In this document: one piece after another, positions 1 to 6,120 of the stretch
Numbering within the stretch: the first letter of the stretch is position 1
Layout of the letters: each line of letters begins with the position of its first letter
The notes under the pieces: model-generated
Seen by the model: only the letters and a program-made list of their open reading frames with translations
The model's database searches: none
Told to the model about the DNA's origin: nothing
Program-made: the position numbers and the translations under genes
NCBI GenBank assembly: GCA_934546685.1
Contig: CAKTEB010000094.1
Location: 1-8,068 of the forward strand
From: an uncultured Oscillospiraceae bacterium
GTDB taxonomy: Bacteria > Bacillota > Clostridia > Oscillospirales > Oscillospiraceae
Length of the DNA stretch: 8,068 nucleotides
Reading direction: 5' to 3'

Positions 1-162
1 GAGTCCGTGTCCAAGGTCTTTGACAAGGGCGAGCGCGTTACCGAGGAAAAGGCGGATCTCTGGTACAATCCCGCGCTGGTGCAGTCCGCCTGGCATGAGC
101 AGCAGCATTATGTCATCACCATTGGCCTTCACCGATTTTTCTGGATGAACGACAATACATAA
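1..162 (+). CDS. C-terminal end of an unrecognised protein (partial)
   Basis: The first reading frame is open from base 1 and stops at TAA 160-162, giving the last 53 residues of a protein whose start lies outside the window. The visible tail is mainly hydrophilic, rich in charged residues at first (SKVFDKGERVTEEKADLWYN) and then aromatic and His-rich, ending in RFFWMNDNT. There is no membrane segment or metal-binding motif I recognise, so I assign no function. Reality of the reading frame is supported by its placement: the stop codon sits six bases before a strong hairpin terminator, as expected for the end of a transcription unit. It converges on the minus-strand gene that ends at 220. Confidence 0.6.
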   Translation, partial: ESVSKVFDKGERVTEEKADLWYNPALVQSAWHEQQHYVITIGLHRFFWMNDNT

Positions 163-167
163 AAATC

Positions 168-210
168 GCCCCGGGGCACTTTCAAAAGGAAGTGCCCCGG
201 GGCTGTTTTC
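168..210. terminator. Bidirectional intrinsic terminator between convergent genes
   Basis: A 14-bp perfect inverted repeat (168-181 with 190-203), extendable by a T-G and a C-G pair to 183/188, closes an AAAA loop at 184-187. On the plus strand the stem is followed by TGTTTT; on the minus strand it is followed by GATTTTT. It therefore has the stem and U-rich tail needed to stop transcription from both sides. It lies between the plus-strand gene ending at 162 and the minus-strand gene ending at 220. Confidence 0.9.
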
Positions 211-219
211 GTATGCGTG

Positions 220-1263
220 TTATTCGCCGTTTCCGCCGTCGCCGCTGGGCTCCGCGGTGGAGCTGGGCAGGGAGGAGAAGTAGGACAGGGATTTGTCCGT
301 ATAGATCTTTCCATAGCTGTCAAAGCGGGTGTCATGGGAGGAGGTCAGGAAGACCATGTAGTGGTCCGGGTGATTCTCCACATAGCTCTTGAGACCGCTG
401 CCGTCGGTGAAGTAGATGTAGAGATGCTCCGCTAGGTCAAAGGCCTGGTGCCCGATCTCCGTATCCTTTACCAAAATGCCCAGGGTGCAGTCCATGCTCA
501 CGGAGCTCTCAATGGCCTTGTAGGCGTCCTGGAGCAGCTCCTCACGGGACTTGTCGCTGGAGTATACGATAGCGCTGGACTCCGGGAATGTGAAGTTGTT
601 GAGGATGACCTCCTGGAAGCCCATGGAGGACAGCTGATCGATCATGGTCGCCATATAGTGCTGGATGTCCGCGTTGGTGGGATCCAGCCAGTAGGAGCCG
701 GATTCGCTCATCCACAGGGCGCCGGAGATCTGCAGAGCCTCGTCAGTGTGGGCCAGGGCGTAGGTGCTGTCGTCCAGGCAGGACATCATGGCCACCAGGC
801 GGATGTCCTGGTTCTGGGCCTGTGCCATCAGGGCACGCACCGAGGGGGTGTCAAGAATGGCGCTGCCGCCCACCCGCATTTCCAGCACCAGGGTGTTGTA
901 GCTGCCGCTGCTGAGATCCACGGTGCTGATGGAATTCTCATCGGCCAGGGTGGCATAGTCCACCAGCAGACCTCGGACCTCGTTGGCGGCAATAGTATTG
1001 CTGCCGGACTCATCCAGTACGGATTCCTCTTGGATGGAGGCTCCGGTCACCAGCACCGGAGATTCGATGGGCGCGGCGGCCTGGATATCCGCGGAGGCGG
1101 CCGGGGCCTGGGAGTGGAAGGAGAAGTACGCGCCGTCCTCGGTATAGACCACATAGCGGCCCAGATAGGAGTAGCCGATGAGGCCCGCGATCAGCAGCAC
1201 CAGCAGCACGATTCCCAGAATCATCAGCGCCCGCTTCAGCAGCAGCTTGTTCCGGTAGGTCAT
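220..1263 (-). CDS. Membrane-anchored glycoside-hydrolase-like protein (DUF4015-like TIM barrel)
   Basis: This encodes 347 residues. A basic N-terminus (MTYRNKLLLKR) is followed by one hydrophobic segment at about residues 12-34 without a lipobox Cys, so the rest is probably outside the cell, tethered by the segment. A Ser/Ala/Pro-containing stretch (about 50-95) leads to a likely barrel domain (about 97-330). The best clues are WLDPTN (192-197) and GFQEVILNNFTFP (215-227), which resemble the 'W-D-P-tN' and 'GFDEIQFDYVRFP' signatures I associate with putative glycoside hydrolases of the DUF4015 group. That is recall of family patterns, not a search. At the second motif the usual Asp is Asn222 and the usual Arg is Thr225, so catalysis is uncertain. 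The start ATG at 1261-1263 overlaps the prmA stop (ATGA), with AAGGAG (plus-strand 1276-1281) 12 nt upstream inside prmA, so translational coupling is likely. The C-terminus is a short Ser/Gly/Glu tail. Substrate unknown; an envelope or polysaccharide role is inference. Confidence 0.8.
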   Translation of the reverse strand: MTYRNKLLLKRALMILGIVLLVLLIAGLIGYSYLGRYVVYTEDGAYFSFHSQAPAASADIQAAAPIESPVLVTGASIQEESVLDESGSNTIAANEVRGLLVDYATLADENSISTVDLSSGSYNTLVLEMRVGGSAILDTPSVRALMAQAQNQDIRLVAMMSCLDDSTYALAHTDEALQISGALWMSESGSYWLDPTNADIQHYMATMIDQLSSMGFQEVILNNFTFPESSAIVYSSDKSREELLQDAYKAIESSVSMDCTLGILVKDTEIGHQAFDLAEHLYIYFTDGSGLKSYVENHPDHYMVFLTSSHDTRFDSYGKIYTDKSLSYFSSLPSSTAEPSGDGGNGE

Positions 1264-2243
1264 AGGATACTGTCACTCCTTCTGGCGGAGAGACAGCACC
1301 AGTCGTCCTGCATCTCCTGATGGGTGACGGTGAGTCCGGCGGCGCTGAGGGCGGCCTTGACCTCCTCCAGCCGGGTATTTAGGATGCCGGAGCAGATGAA
1401 CAGGCCTTGAGGCCGCAGAAAGTGGGGCACTACGGCGGACAGGGGGATGATGACGTCCGCCACGATGTTGGCCAGTACGATGTCATAGCCGCCCTGGCTC
1501 AGAGATTCCATCATGGCTCTGTCGCCGATGACATTGCCTGTGACGGCGTTGAATCTAGGGGCCGTCAGTCCGTTGAGGGCGGCGTTTTCCCGGGCGATGT
1601 CCTCGGCCTTGGGGTCAATGTCTACGCCGGTGGCGGTGTTCGCTCCCAGCAGCAGAGCCGCAATGGAGAGAATGCCGCTGCCGCTGCCCAGGTCGATGAC
1701 CCGCTCCCCGCCGTGGATGGCGTCCTCCAGGGCACGGAGACACATCTGGGTGGAGGCGTGAGCGCCGGTGCCGAAGATCATGCCGGGATCCAGGAGCACC
1801 GGGATCCGCTGCTCCTCATTTTCCGGGGTCAGCCATTCCGGCACGATCAGCAGCTTCTTTCCGATGGGGATGGGCTGATAATACTGCTTCCAGCTCTCCT
1901 CCCAGTCCTCCTCCTGGAGATTCTGAAGGCTCACCTCCAGAGATCCCAGGTCGGTATCCGGCATCTGGGCCCGGAAGATTTCCAGCTCATTTTTCAGCTG
2001 GGCGATCTTCTCCGGGGCCTGGGCGTCGTGCTCGATGTAGAGCCGGATCTGGGATACGTTCTGCATCCGCTGGGCCAGCTCCTCGTCCACATAGTCCCAG
2101 TACTGCGTGTTGTCCGCCAAAAATTCGCTGAAATCTTCGCTGTCGTCTATGATAAAACTGTCGTAGCCGATGGCCGTGAGCCGCGCGCCCAGCAGGTCAA
2201 TGGCGGGGGAGACGGTTTTGATGGTAACTTCCAGCCATTCCAT
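1260..2243 (-). CDS. prmA: Ribosomal protein L11 methyltransferase PrmA
   Basis: This 327-residue cytoplasmic enzyme is predicted to transfer methyl groups from S-adenosylmethionine to amino groups of ribosomal protein L11. The N-terminal alpha/beta domain (about 1-100) should recognise L11. Family landmarks follow in order: DWEESWKQYYQPIPIG (113-128), the LDPGMIFGTGAHAST block (151-165) before the SAM fold, motif I DLGSGSGIL (184-192), the acidic VDID end of strand 2 (207-210), and LANIVADVI (257-265), the equivalent of the usual 'ANI' substrate/catalytic motif. Length is close to the usual Firmicutes enzyme (about 310-320). The start ATG at 2241-2243 has AAAGGAG (plus-strand 2253-2259) 9 nt upstream. 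It is first in a two-gene operon; its last bases overlap the next start (ATGA). A promoter lies at plus-strand 2276-2304. Confidence 0.96.
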   Translation of the reverse strand: MEWLEVTIKTVSPAIDLLGARLTAIGYDSFIIDDSEDFSEFLADNTQYWDYVDEELAQRMQNVSQIRLYIEHDAQAPEKIAQLKNELEIFRAQMPDTDLGSLEVSLQNLQEEDWEESWKQYYQPIPIGKKLLIVPEWLTPENEEQRIPVLLDPGMIFGTGAHASTQMCLRALEDAIHGGERVIDLGSGSGILSIAALLLGANTATGVDIDPKAEDIARENAALNGLTAPRFNAVTGNVIGDRAMMESLSQGGYDIVLANIVADVIIPLSAVVPHFLRPQGLFICSGILNTRLEEVKAALSAAGLTVTHQEMQDDWCCLSARRSDSIL

Positions 2244-2275
2244 ATTGAAATGCTCCTTTCTTTGATCTGCCTGCT

Positions 2276-2304
2276 ATTTTACAGGATTTCCGGTAATGAT
2301 ACAA
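2276..2304 (-). promoter_or_regulatory. Sigma-A-type promoter for prmA operon
   Basis: Read on the minus strand, TTGTAT (plus-strand 2299-2304) and TAAAAT (plus-strand 2276-2281) are separated by exactly 17 nt. They match -35 TTGACA at 4 of 6 and -10 TATAAT at 5 of 6. The predicted start of transcription lies about 25 nt before the prmA ATG, just ahead of its ribosome binding site. Strength is inferred from sequence only. Confidence 0.65.
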
Positions 2305-2322
2305 CCCTAAAGATATTTTTCG

Positions 2323-2350
2323 TTTACTTTTTGGCAAAGAGATGTATAAT
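2323..2350 (+). promoter_or_regulatory. Sigma-A-type promoter for yfmF-yfmH-lgt operon
   Basis: A perfect -10 box TATAAT (2345-2350) follows TTTACT (2323-2328) with a 16-nt spacer; GTTTAC at 2322-2327 gives a 17-nt alternative. The surroundings are distinctly AT-rich compared with the GC-rich genes. The -35 boxes of this and the divergent prmA promoter are only about 18 bp apart. The predicted leader before the yfmF ATG is about 80 nt. Confidence 0.7.
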
Positions 2351-2409
2351 ATTGCTTAAGATGATCGTAGGAATCTTCTTTGCTTATCAGGCGTATAAGC
2401 GTGAGCGAA

Positions 2410-2432
2410 CGGCGGCCTTTCGCCGGAAAGGA
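2410..2432 (+). promoter_or_regulatory. Ribosome binding site of yfmF with possible masking hairpin
   Basis: AAAGGA at 2427-2432 lies 7 nt before ATG 2440 and decides the start. Just upstream CGGCG (2410-2414) can pair with CGCCG (2421-2425), leaving the site free. Alternatively CCTTT (2416-2420) can pair with AAAGG (2427-2431), covering it. The two pairings share sequence and look mutually exclusive. The ribosome binding site is well supported; any switch is a hypothesis. Confidence 0.45.
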
Positions 2433-2439
2433 TGCGAAT

Positions 2440-3714
2440 ATGGAAAAGAAACGGACCGAGCTCCTGTCAGGGGTATTCCTGACGGTGCTTCCTACCGATA
2501 AATTCAAGACGAACTGCCTGTCCCTAAGCCTCCTGCGGCCACTATGCGAGCAGGAGACGGCGCTGAACGCTCTGCTGCCGGATGTACTGCTCCGGGGCTG
2601 CGGTATGTGCCCGGATATGGGCGAGATCTCCGCCTGGCTGGATCAGCGCTACGGCGCGGGAATTCAGTCCACAGACCGGAAAAAGGGCGAGGTTCAGGCC
2701 ATCGGGTTTTTCTTGGACTACATCAATGAGAAATACACCCTGGAGGACGAGGATCTCACCGGGGATATCTGCCGGCTGCTGGGGAGCTTCCTGCTGGATC
2801 CGGTGCTGGAACATGGCGTATTCCGGCGGGACTATGTGGAGGGGGAGAAGCTGAACCTCATCAACGCCATCGAGTCCCAAATCAACGATAAGCGCAGCTA
2901 TGCGGCCATTCGGCTCCGCCAGGAAATGTTCCGGAATGAAGCCTATGGCGTCAGTAAATACGGCACCCGGGAGCAGGTGGCGGCCATCACGCCGGAAAGC
3001 CTCTATGCCCACTACCAGAAGGTGCTGGAGACCTCCCGGATAGAACTGATCTTCGCTGGCTCAGAGGCCCCGGAGCGGCTGGAGACGGCGCTGCGGGAGG
3101 CACTGAAGAATCTGCCCCGGGGAGCGCTGGCGGAGGCTGGGACGGCTCCAGGACCCATGCCGGAGGTGGTGCGGGATATCACCGAGACCATGGATGTGAC
3201 CCAGGGCAAGCTGGTCATGGGCCTGCGCACCGGCATCACTGCTGGGGACACGGATTATCCGGCCCTGGTGCTGCTGAACGGCGTGTTCGGCGGCAGCATG
3301 ACCTCCAAGCTGTTTATGAATGTCCGGGAGAAGATGAGCCTGTGCTACTATGCCTCCTCGGGGGTGGAGCGATTCAAGGGCATTATGGTGGTGTCCTCCG
3401 GGGTGGATACCGAGAACTACGAAACTGCCCGAAAGGAGATCCTGAGCCAGTTGGAGGCCTGCCGACAGGGCGACATTACCACGGAGGAGCTGGAGTATAC
3501 CCGGAGCTTCCTGATATCCAGCCTTCACACCGGGGAGGATTCTCCCTACAGCATGGATGATTTCCAGCTGGGGCAGCTCATCGGCGGCTACGACTATACC
3601 ACTGACCAGCTGGCGGAGCAGCTGAAGGCGGTAACCATTTCCGATATCCAGGCGGCGGCCAACAAGCTGAAGCTGGATACGGTCTATTTCCTCAGAGGGG
3701 AGGCGGTGAATTGA
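2440..3714 (+). CDS. yfmF: M16 peptidase-like protein YfmF, non-zinc subunit (pitrilysin/insulinase family)
   Basis: This encodes 424 residues of a two-lobed M16 fold, with no signal peptide. Where catalytic M16 members carry HxxEH it has LLPDVLLRG (45-53), so it cannot bind zinc in the usual way. It does keep the Arg/Tyr motif of the second lobe: SKLFMNVREKMSLCYYASS (289-307), with Arg296 and Tyr303 at the usual seven-residue spacing. This is the pattern of the inactive partner in bacterial M16B heterodimers. The next gene supplies the HxxEH half, overlapping by 4 nt, so a complex is likely. NCBI-style naming links YfmF/YfmH to the 5-aminopentanol modification of elongation factor P in Bacillus; a direct role here is not shown. 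I chose ATG 2440 because AAAGGA lies 7 nt upstream; the in-frame ATG at 2380 lacks such a site and adds 20 residues rich in Arg. Confidence 0.9.
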   Translation: MEKKRTELLSGVFLTVLPTDKFKTNCLSLSLLRPLCEQETALNALLPDVLLRGCGMCPDMGEISAWLDQRYGAGIQSTDRKKGEVQAIGFFLDYINEKYTLEDEDLTGDICRLLGSFLLDPVLEHGVFRRDYVEGEKLNLINAIESQINDKRSYAAIRLRQEMFRNEAYGVSKYGTREQVAAITPESLYAHYQKVLETSRIELIFAGSEAPERLETALREALKNLPRGALAEAGTAPGPMPEVVRDITETMDVTQGKLVMGLRTGITAGDTDYPALVLLNGVFGGSMTSKLFMNVREKMSLCYYASSGVERFKGIMVVSSGVDTENYETARKEILSQLEACRQGDITTEELEYTRSFLISSLHTGEDSPYSMDDFQLGQLIGGYDYTTDQLAEQLKAVTISDIQAAANKLKLDTVYFLRGEAVN

Positions 3715-4994
3715 ACAAGCGGACCTTTGAGAAACTGGGGGAGTGCGTCTATGAGGACACTCTGCCCAACGGCCTCCGCATCAAGGTGGTGCCGAAAAAG
3801 GGCTTCGCCCGGAAGTACGCCTTCTTTGCCACAGACTACGGCTCCGTGGATACCCGATTCCAGATGGACGGAAAAAGCTATGTGTCCCCGGACGGCGTGG
3901 CCCACTATCTGGAGCATAAAATGTTCGACCTGCCGGAGGGCAACGCCCTGCAGATGTTCTCTGCTACCGGGGCAAGCCCCAATGCCTTTACCACCTACAA
4001 TCTGACGGCCTACCATTTCTCCTGCACGGATCGGTTCCAGGAAAATCTGGAGCTGCTGCTGCGGTTCGTCTCCACGGGCTGCTTCACCCAGGAGAGTGTG
4101 GAGAAGGAACGGGGCATTATTGCCCAGGAGATCAAGATGTACGAGGACAGCCCGGGGAGCCGGGTGGATGAGAACCTGTTCCGGGCCATGTATCAGCACC
4201 ATCCTATCCGGGTCTCCGTGGCCGGAACCGTGGAGAGCATCCAGGACATCACGGCGGAGATTTTGACAGAGTGCCATCGGGCCTTTTACGATCCCTCCAA
4301 CATGGTCCTGTGCGTGGTGGGAGACGTGAGCCCGGAATCCGTCCGGGAGACGGCCCTTCGGATCTTGCCGGAGAAGCCCGGCGGCGCGTCCCGGCGGGAT
4401 TATGGAGAGAAAGAGCCCGAGGAGCCATATCAGCACACCATTACCGAGCAAATGGAGGTCTCCATGCCCATGTTTACCGTGGGCTTCAAGGGCCCAGAGA
4501 TCCCCAAGGGGCCGGAACGTCTCAAGCGGGAGATCGTGGGCGACCTGGCAGGGGAGGTGCTCTGCGGAGAGAGCTCTCAGCTCTACCAGAAGCTCTATGA
4601 GCAGGGCCTCATCGACTCCGGCTTTGGAGTCAGCTACAGCACCATCCGAGAGCTGTGTACCTTGAGCTTCGGCGGCGACAGCGACGATCCCCAGGCAGTA
4701 TTGGACGCGGTGCTGGAGGAGGCGGCGCGCATTGCTGAGGAGGGCGTGGATCCCGCGCTGTTCCAGCGGCTGAAATGCTCCGCCGTGGGCCGCAGGATCC
4801 GGGGCCTGGACAGCTTTGAGGGCCTGTGCTATCGGCTGGCGCTGTCTGACTTTGACGGCTATGACTACTTTACGTTCCCGGCGCTCTATGAGAGCGTCAC
4901 AGAGGAGGACGTCCGGGCGCTGATCGCTGCGGAGGTTCGCCCGGGGCTGGCGGTGCTGTCTGTGATCGCACCGAAGGATAAGGAGGATATGTAA
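3711..4994 (+). CDS. yfmH: M16 zinc metallopeptidase YfmH, catalytic subunit
   Basis: This encodes 427 residues. The zinc/catalytic motif HYLEH is complete at 65-69 (His65, His69 ligands; Glu68 general base). The third ligand is probably Glu140 in EKERGIIAQEI (131-141), where Glu133 is the second conserved acidic residue seven positions earlier. ATGASPNAFTTYNLTAYHF (85-103) matches the substrate-edge strand of M16 enzymes. The C-terminal lobe lacks the Arg/Tyr pair: the equivalent region reads SSQLYQKLYEQGLIDSGF, whereas YfmF keeps it. The pair thus shares one active site. The start is TTG 3711, overlapping the yfmF stop (TTGA), with GGGGAGG (3697-3703) 7 nt upstream. The protein is probably cytoplasmic, as there is no signal peptide. 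Substrate is unknown; the EF-P modification link comes from the Bacillus naming convention, not this sequence. Confidence 0.92.
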   Translation: MNKRTFEKLGECVYEDTLPNGLRIKVVPKKGFARKYAFFATDYGSVDTRFQMDGKSYVSPDGVAHYLEHKMFDLPEGNALQMFSATGASPNAFTTYNLTAYHFSCTDRFQENLELLLRFVSTGCFTQESVEKERGIIAQEIKMYEDSPGSRVDENLFRAMYQHHPIRVSVAGTVESIQDITAEILTECHRAFYDPSNMVLCVVGDVSPESVRETALRILPEKPGGASRRDYGEKEPEEPYQHTITEQMEVSMPMFTVGFKGPEIPKGPERLKREIVGDLAGEVLCGESSQLYQKLYEQGLIDSGFGVSYSTIRELCTLSFGGDSDDPQAVLDAVLEEAARIAEEGVDPALFQRLKCSAVGRRIRGLDSFEGLCYRLALSDFDGYDYFTFPALYESVTEEDVRALIAAEVRPGLAVLSVIAPKDKEDM

Positions 4995-5992
4995 TGTACG
5001 GCGAAATTTCCTTCCCGGGGCTGGGGCTCACCATGAACCCCTCCCGGATCGCGTTTTCCATTGGCAGTAAGCCCATCTACTGGTATGGCATCATCATCGC
5101 GGCGGGCTTCCTGCTGGCGGTGTGGTATGCCATGAAGCGAGCGAACCAGTTTGGCCTCACTCAGGACAATATCATCGACATGCTGATCTGCGCGGTGCCC
5201 TTGGCGATCATAGGCGCCCGTGCCTACTACTGCCTGTTTTCCTGGGATCTCTACAAGGACGATCCCATCCGCGTCCTCTACATATGGGAGGGCGGTCTGG
5301 CCATCTACGGCGGCGTCATTGGCGCGGTGATCGGCCTGTTGTTGTATACCAAGGTGAAGAGGGTCAAGACCTCAGCTATGCTGGATATCGGCGGTCTGGG
5401 ACTGCTGATCGGCCAGTCCATTGGCCGCTGGGGCAACTTCATGAACCGGGAAGCCTTCGGCAGCGTGACGAACAGCTTCCTCAGAATGGGTCTCACCGAC
5501 GCGGCGGGGAACACCGTCTATGTACACCCCACCTTCCTCTATGAGTCCCTGTGGAACGCCCTGGGCTTTCTGCTGCTGCACTTTTACTCCAAGCGGAGAA
5601 AGTTTGACGGCCAAATCTTTCTGATGTATCTGGGCTGGTATGGCCTGGGCCGCATGTTCATCGAGGGCCTGCGCACCGACAGCCTGTATGTGGGCTCCAC
5701 CAACCTGCGGGTGAGTCAGCTGCTGGCGGGGGCATGCTTCCTGCTGGTGGTGATCTTCTTGGTCTATGATAAGATCTTCCGGGAGCACGAGCCTGAGGAT
5801 CTCTATGTGAACGTGGTGGCCTGGCGGAAGGCGGAGTTTGCACCGCAGAAGGCGGAGAACGCCGCTGAGACCCTGGAAACCGAAGCGCAGGCCCAGGAGC
5901 CGGAGCATACGGAAACCGCTGGGGCAGAGTCTCAGGAGCCTCAGACGGCCTCGGAAACCACGGGATCCGATGACAGCCAAGAAGAATCGTAA
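4994..5992 (+). CDS. lgt: Prolipoprotein diacylglyceryl transferase
   Basis: Lgt moves a diacylglyceryl group from phosphatidylglycerol to the lipobox Cys of prolipoproteins, the first step of lipoprotein maturation in the cytoplasmic membrane. This 332-residue protein has multiple hydrophobic segments and the Lgt signature GRWGNFMNREAFG (144-156), including Arg145, Asn148 and Glu153. HPTFLYESLWN (178-188) and GLGRMFIEGLR (217-227), with Arg220 and Glu224, are also family blocks. IWEGGLAIYGGVIG (97-110) aligns with the block holding E. coli His103, here Tyr105; I recall Tyr at this site in other Clostridia. The last ~65 residues (from about 265) form an extra acidic Glu/Gln/Thr/Ala-rich tail, longer than usual Lgt and likely cytosolic and disordered. 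The start ATG shares one base with the yfmH stop (TAATG) and has AGGAGG (4981-4986) 7 nt upstream. It is the last gene of the operon; a terminator follows. Confidence 0.96.
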   Translation: MYGEISFPGLGLTMNPSRIAFSIGSKPIYWYGIIIAAGFLLAVWYAMKRANQFGLTQDNIIDMLICAVPLAIIGARAYYCLFSWDLYKDDPIRVLYIWEGGLAIYGGVIGAVIGLLLYTKVKRVKTSAMLDIGGLGLLIGQSIGRWGNFMNREAFGSVTNSFLRMGLTDAAGNTVYVHPTFLYESLWNALGFLLLHFYSKRRKFDGQIFLMYLGWYGLGRMFIEGLRTDSLYVGSTNLRVSQLLAGACFLLVVIFLVYDKIFREHEPEDLYVNVVAWRKAEFAPQKAENAAETLETEAQAQEPEHTETAGAESQEPQTASETTGSDDSQEES

Positions 5993-6005
5993 TGATCGTC
6001 ACAAG

Positions 6006-6038
6006 AAAAAAGCTCTCGCCGCTGGCGGGAGCTTTTTT
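6006..6038 (+). terminator. Intrinsic terminator after lgt
   Basis: A 15-bp stem (6006-6020 with 6024-6038; one T-G wobble, otherwise perfect) closes a GCT loop and carries six A on the left and six T on the right. It begins 14 nt after the lgt stop and separates the yfmF-yfmH-lgt operon from the ECF-type promoter that starts 11 nt further on. The A/T-paired base lets it work on both strands, though no minus-strand gene needs it here. Confidence 0.9.
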
Positions 6039-6048
6039 GCGCCTGAAA

Positions 6049-6077
6049 TGTAACAGCCGGGGCGCTGTTGGCGTTTT
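6049..6077 (+). promoter_or_regulatory. ECF-sigma-type promoter before the sigma/anti-sigma-like operon
   Basis: TGTAACA (6049-6055) is followed after exactly 16 nt by CGTTTT (6072-6077). This matches the general ECF promoter pattern of an 'AAC'-containing -35 and a 'CGT' -10 with a 16-17-nt spacer. No good TTGACA/TATAAT pair is present in the stretch 6041-6120. ECF operons are often autoregulated, so an ECF promoter here fits the genes downstream. An inverted repeat AACAGC (6052-6057)/GCTGTT (6064-6069) lies across the -35 and spacer. Confidence 0.55.
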
Positions 6078-6120
6078 GTAAGGTGACAGCTGCCAAGAAA
6101 GATGAAGGGATGTGAGAGCG

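Noticed and set aside
448..1320. Long plus-strand open frame opposite the glycoside-hydrolase-like gene
   Set aside because: It is His/Gly/Gln/Val-rich with no recognisable motif, lacks a convincing ribosome binding site and runs antisense to a gene with a clear membrane segment, coupling and terminator. It is an open frame produced by GC-rich codon use.
2380..2439. Upstream in-frame ATG for yfmF
   Set aside because: It adds 20 residues without family likeness and has no Shine-Dalgarno; ATG 2440 has AAAGGA 7 nt upstream.
1407..2501. Plus-strand open frame of about 364 codons opposite prmA and crossing the intergenic region
   Set aside because: It is antisense to unmistakable prmA motifs, runs through the promoter region and has no family features.
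3684..4451. Minus-strand open frame opposite yfmH
   Set aside because: It is antisense to the HxxEH region of an obvious M16 peptidase, with no supporting start signal.
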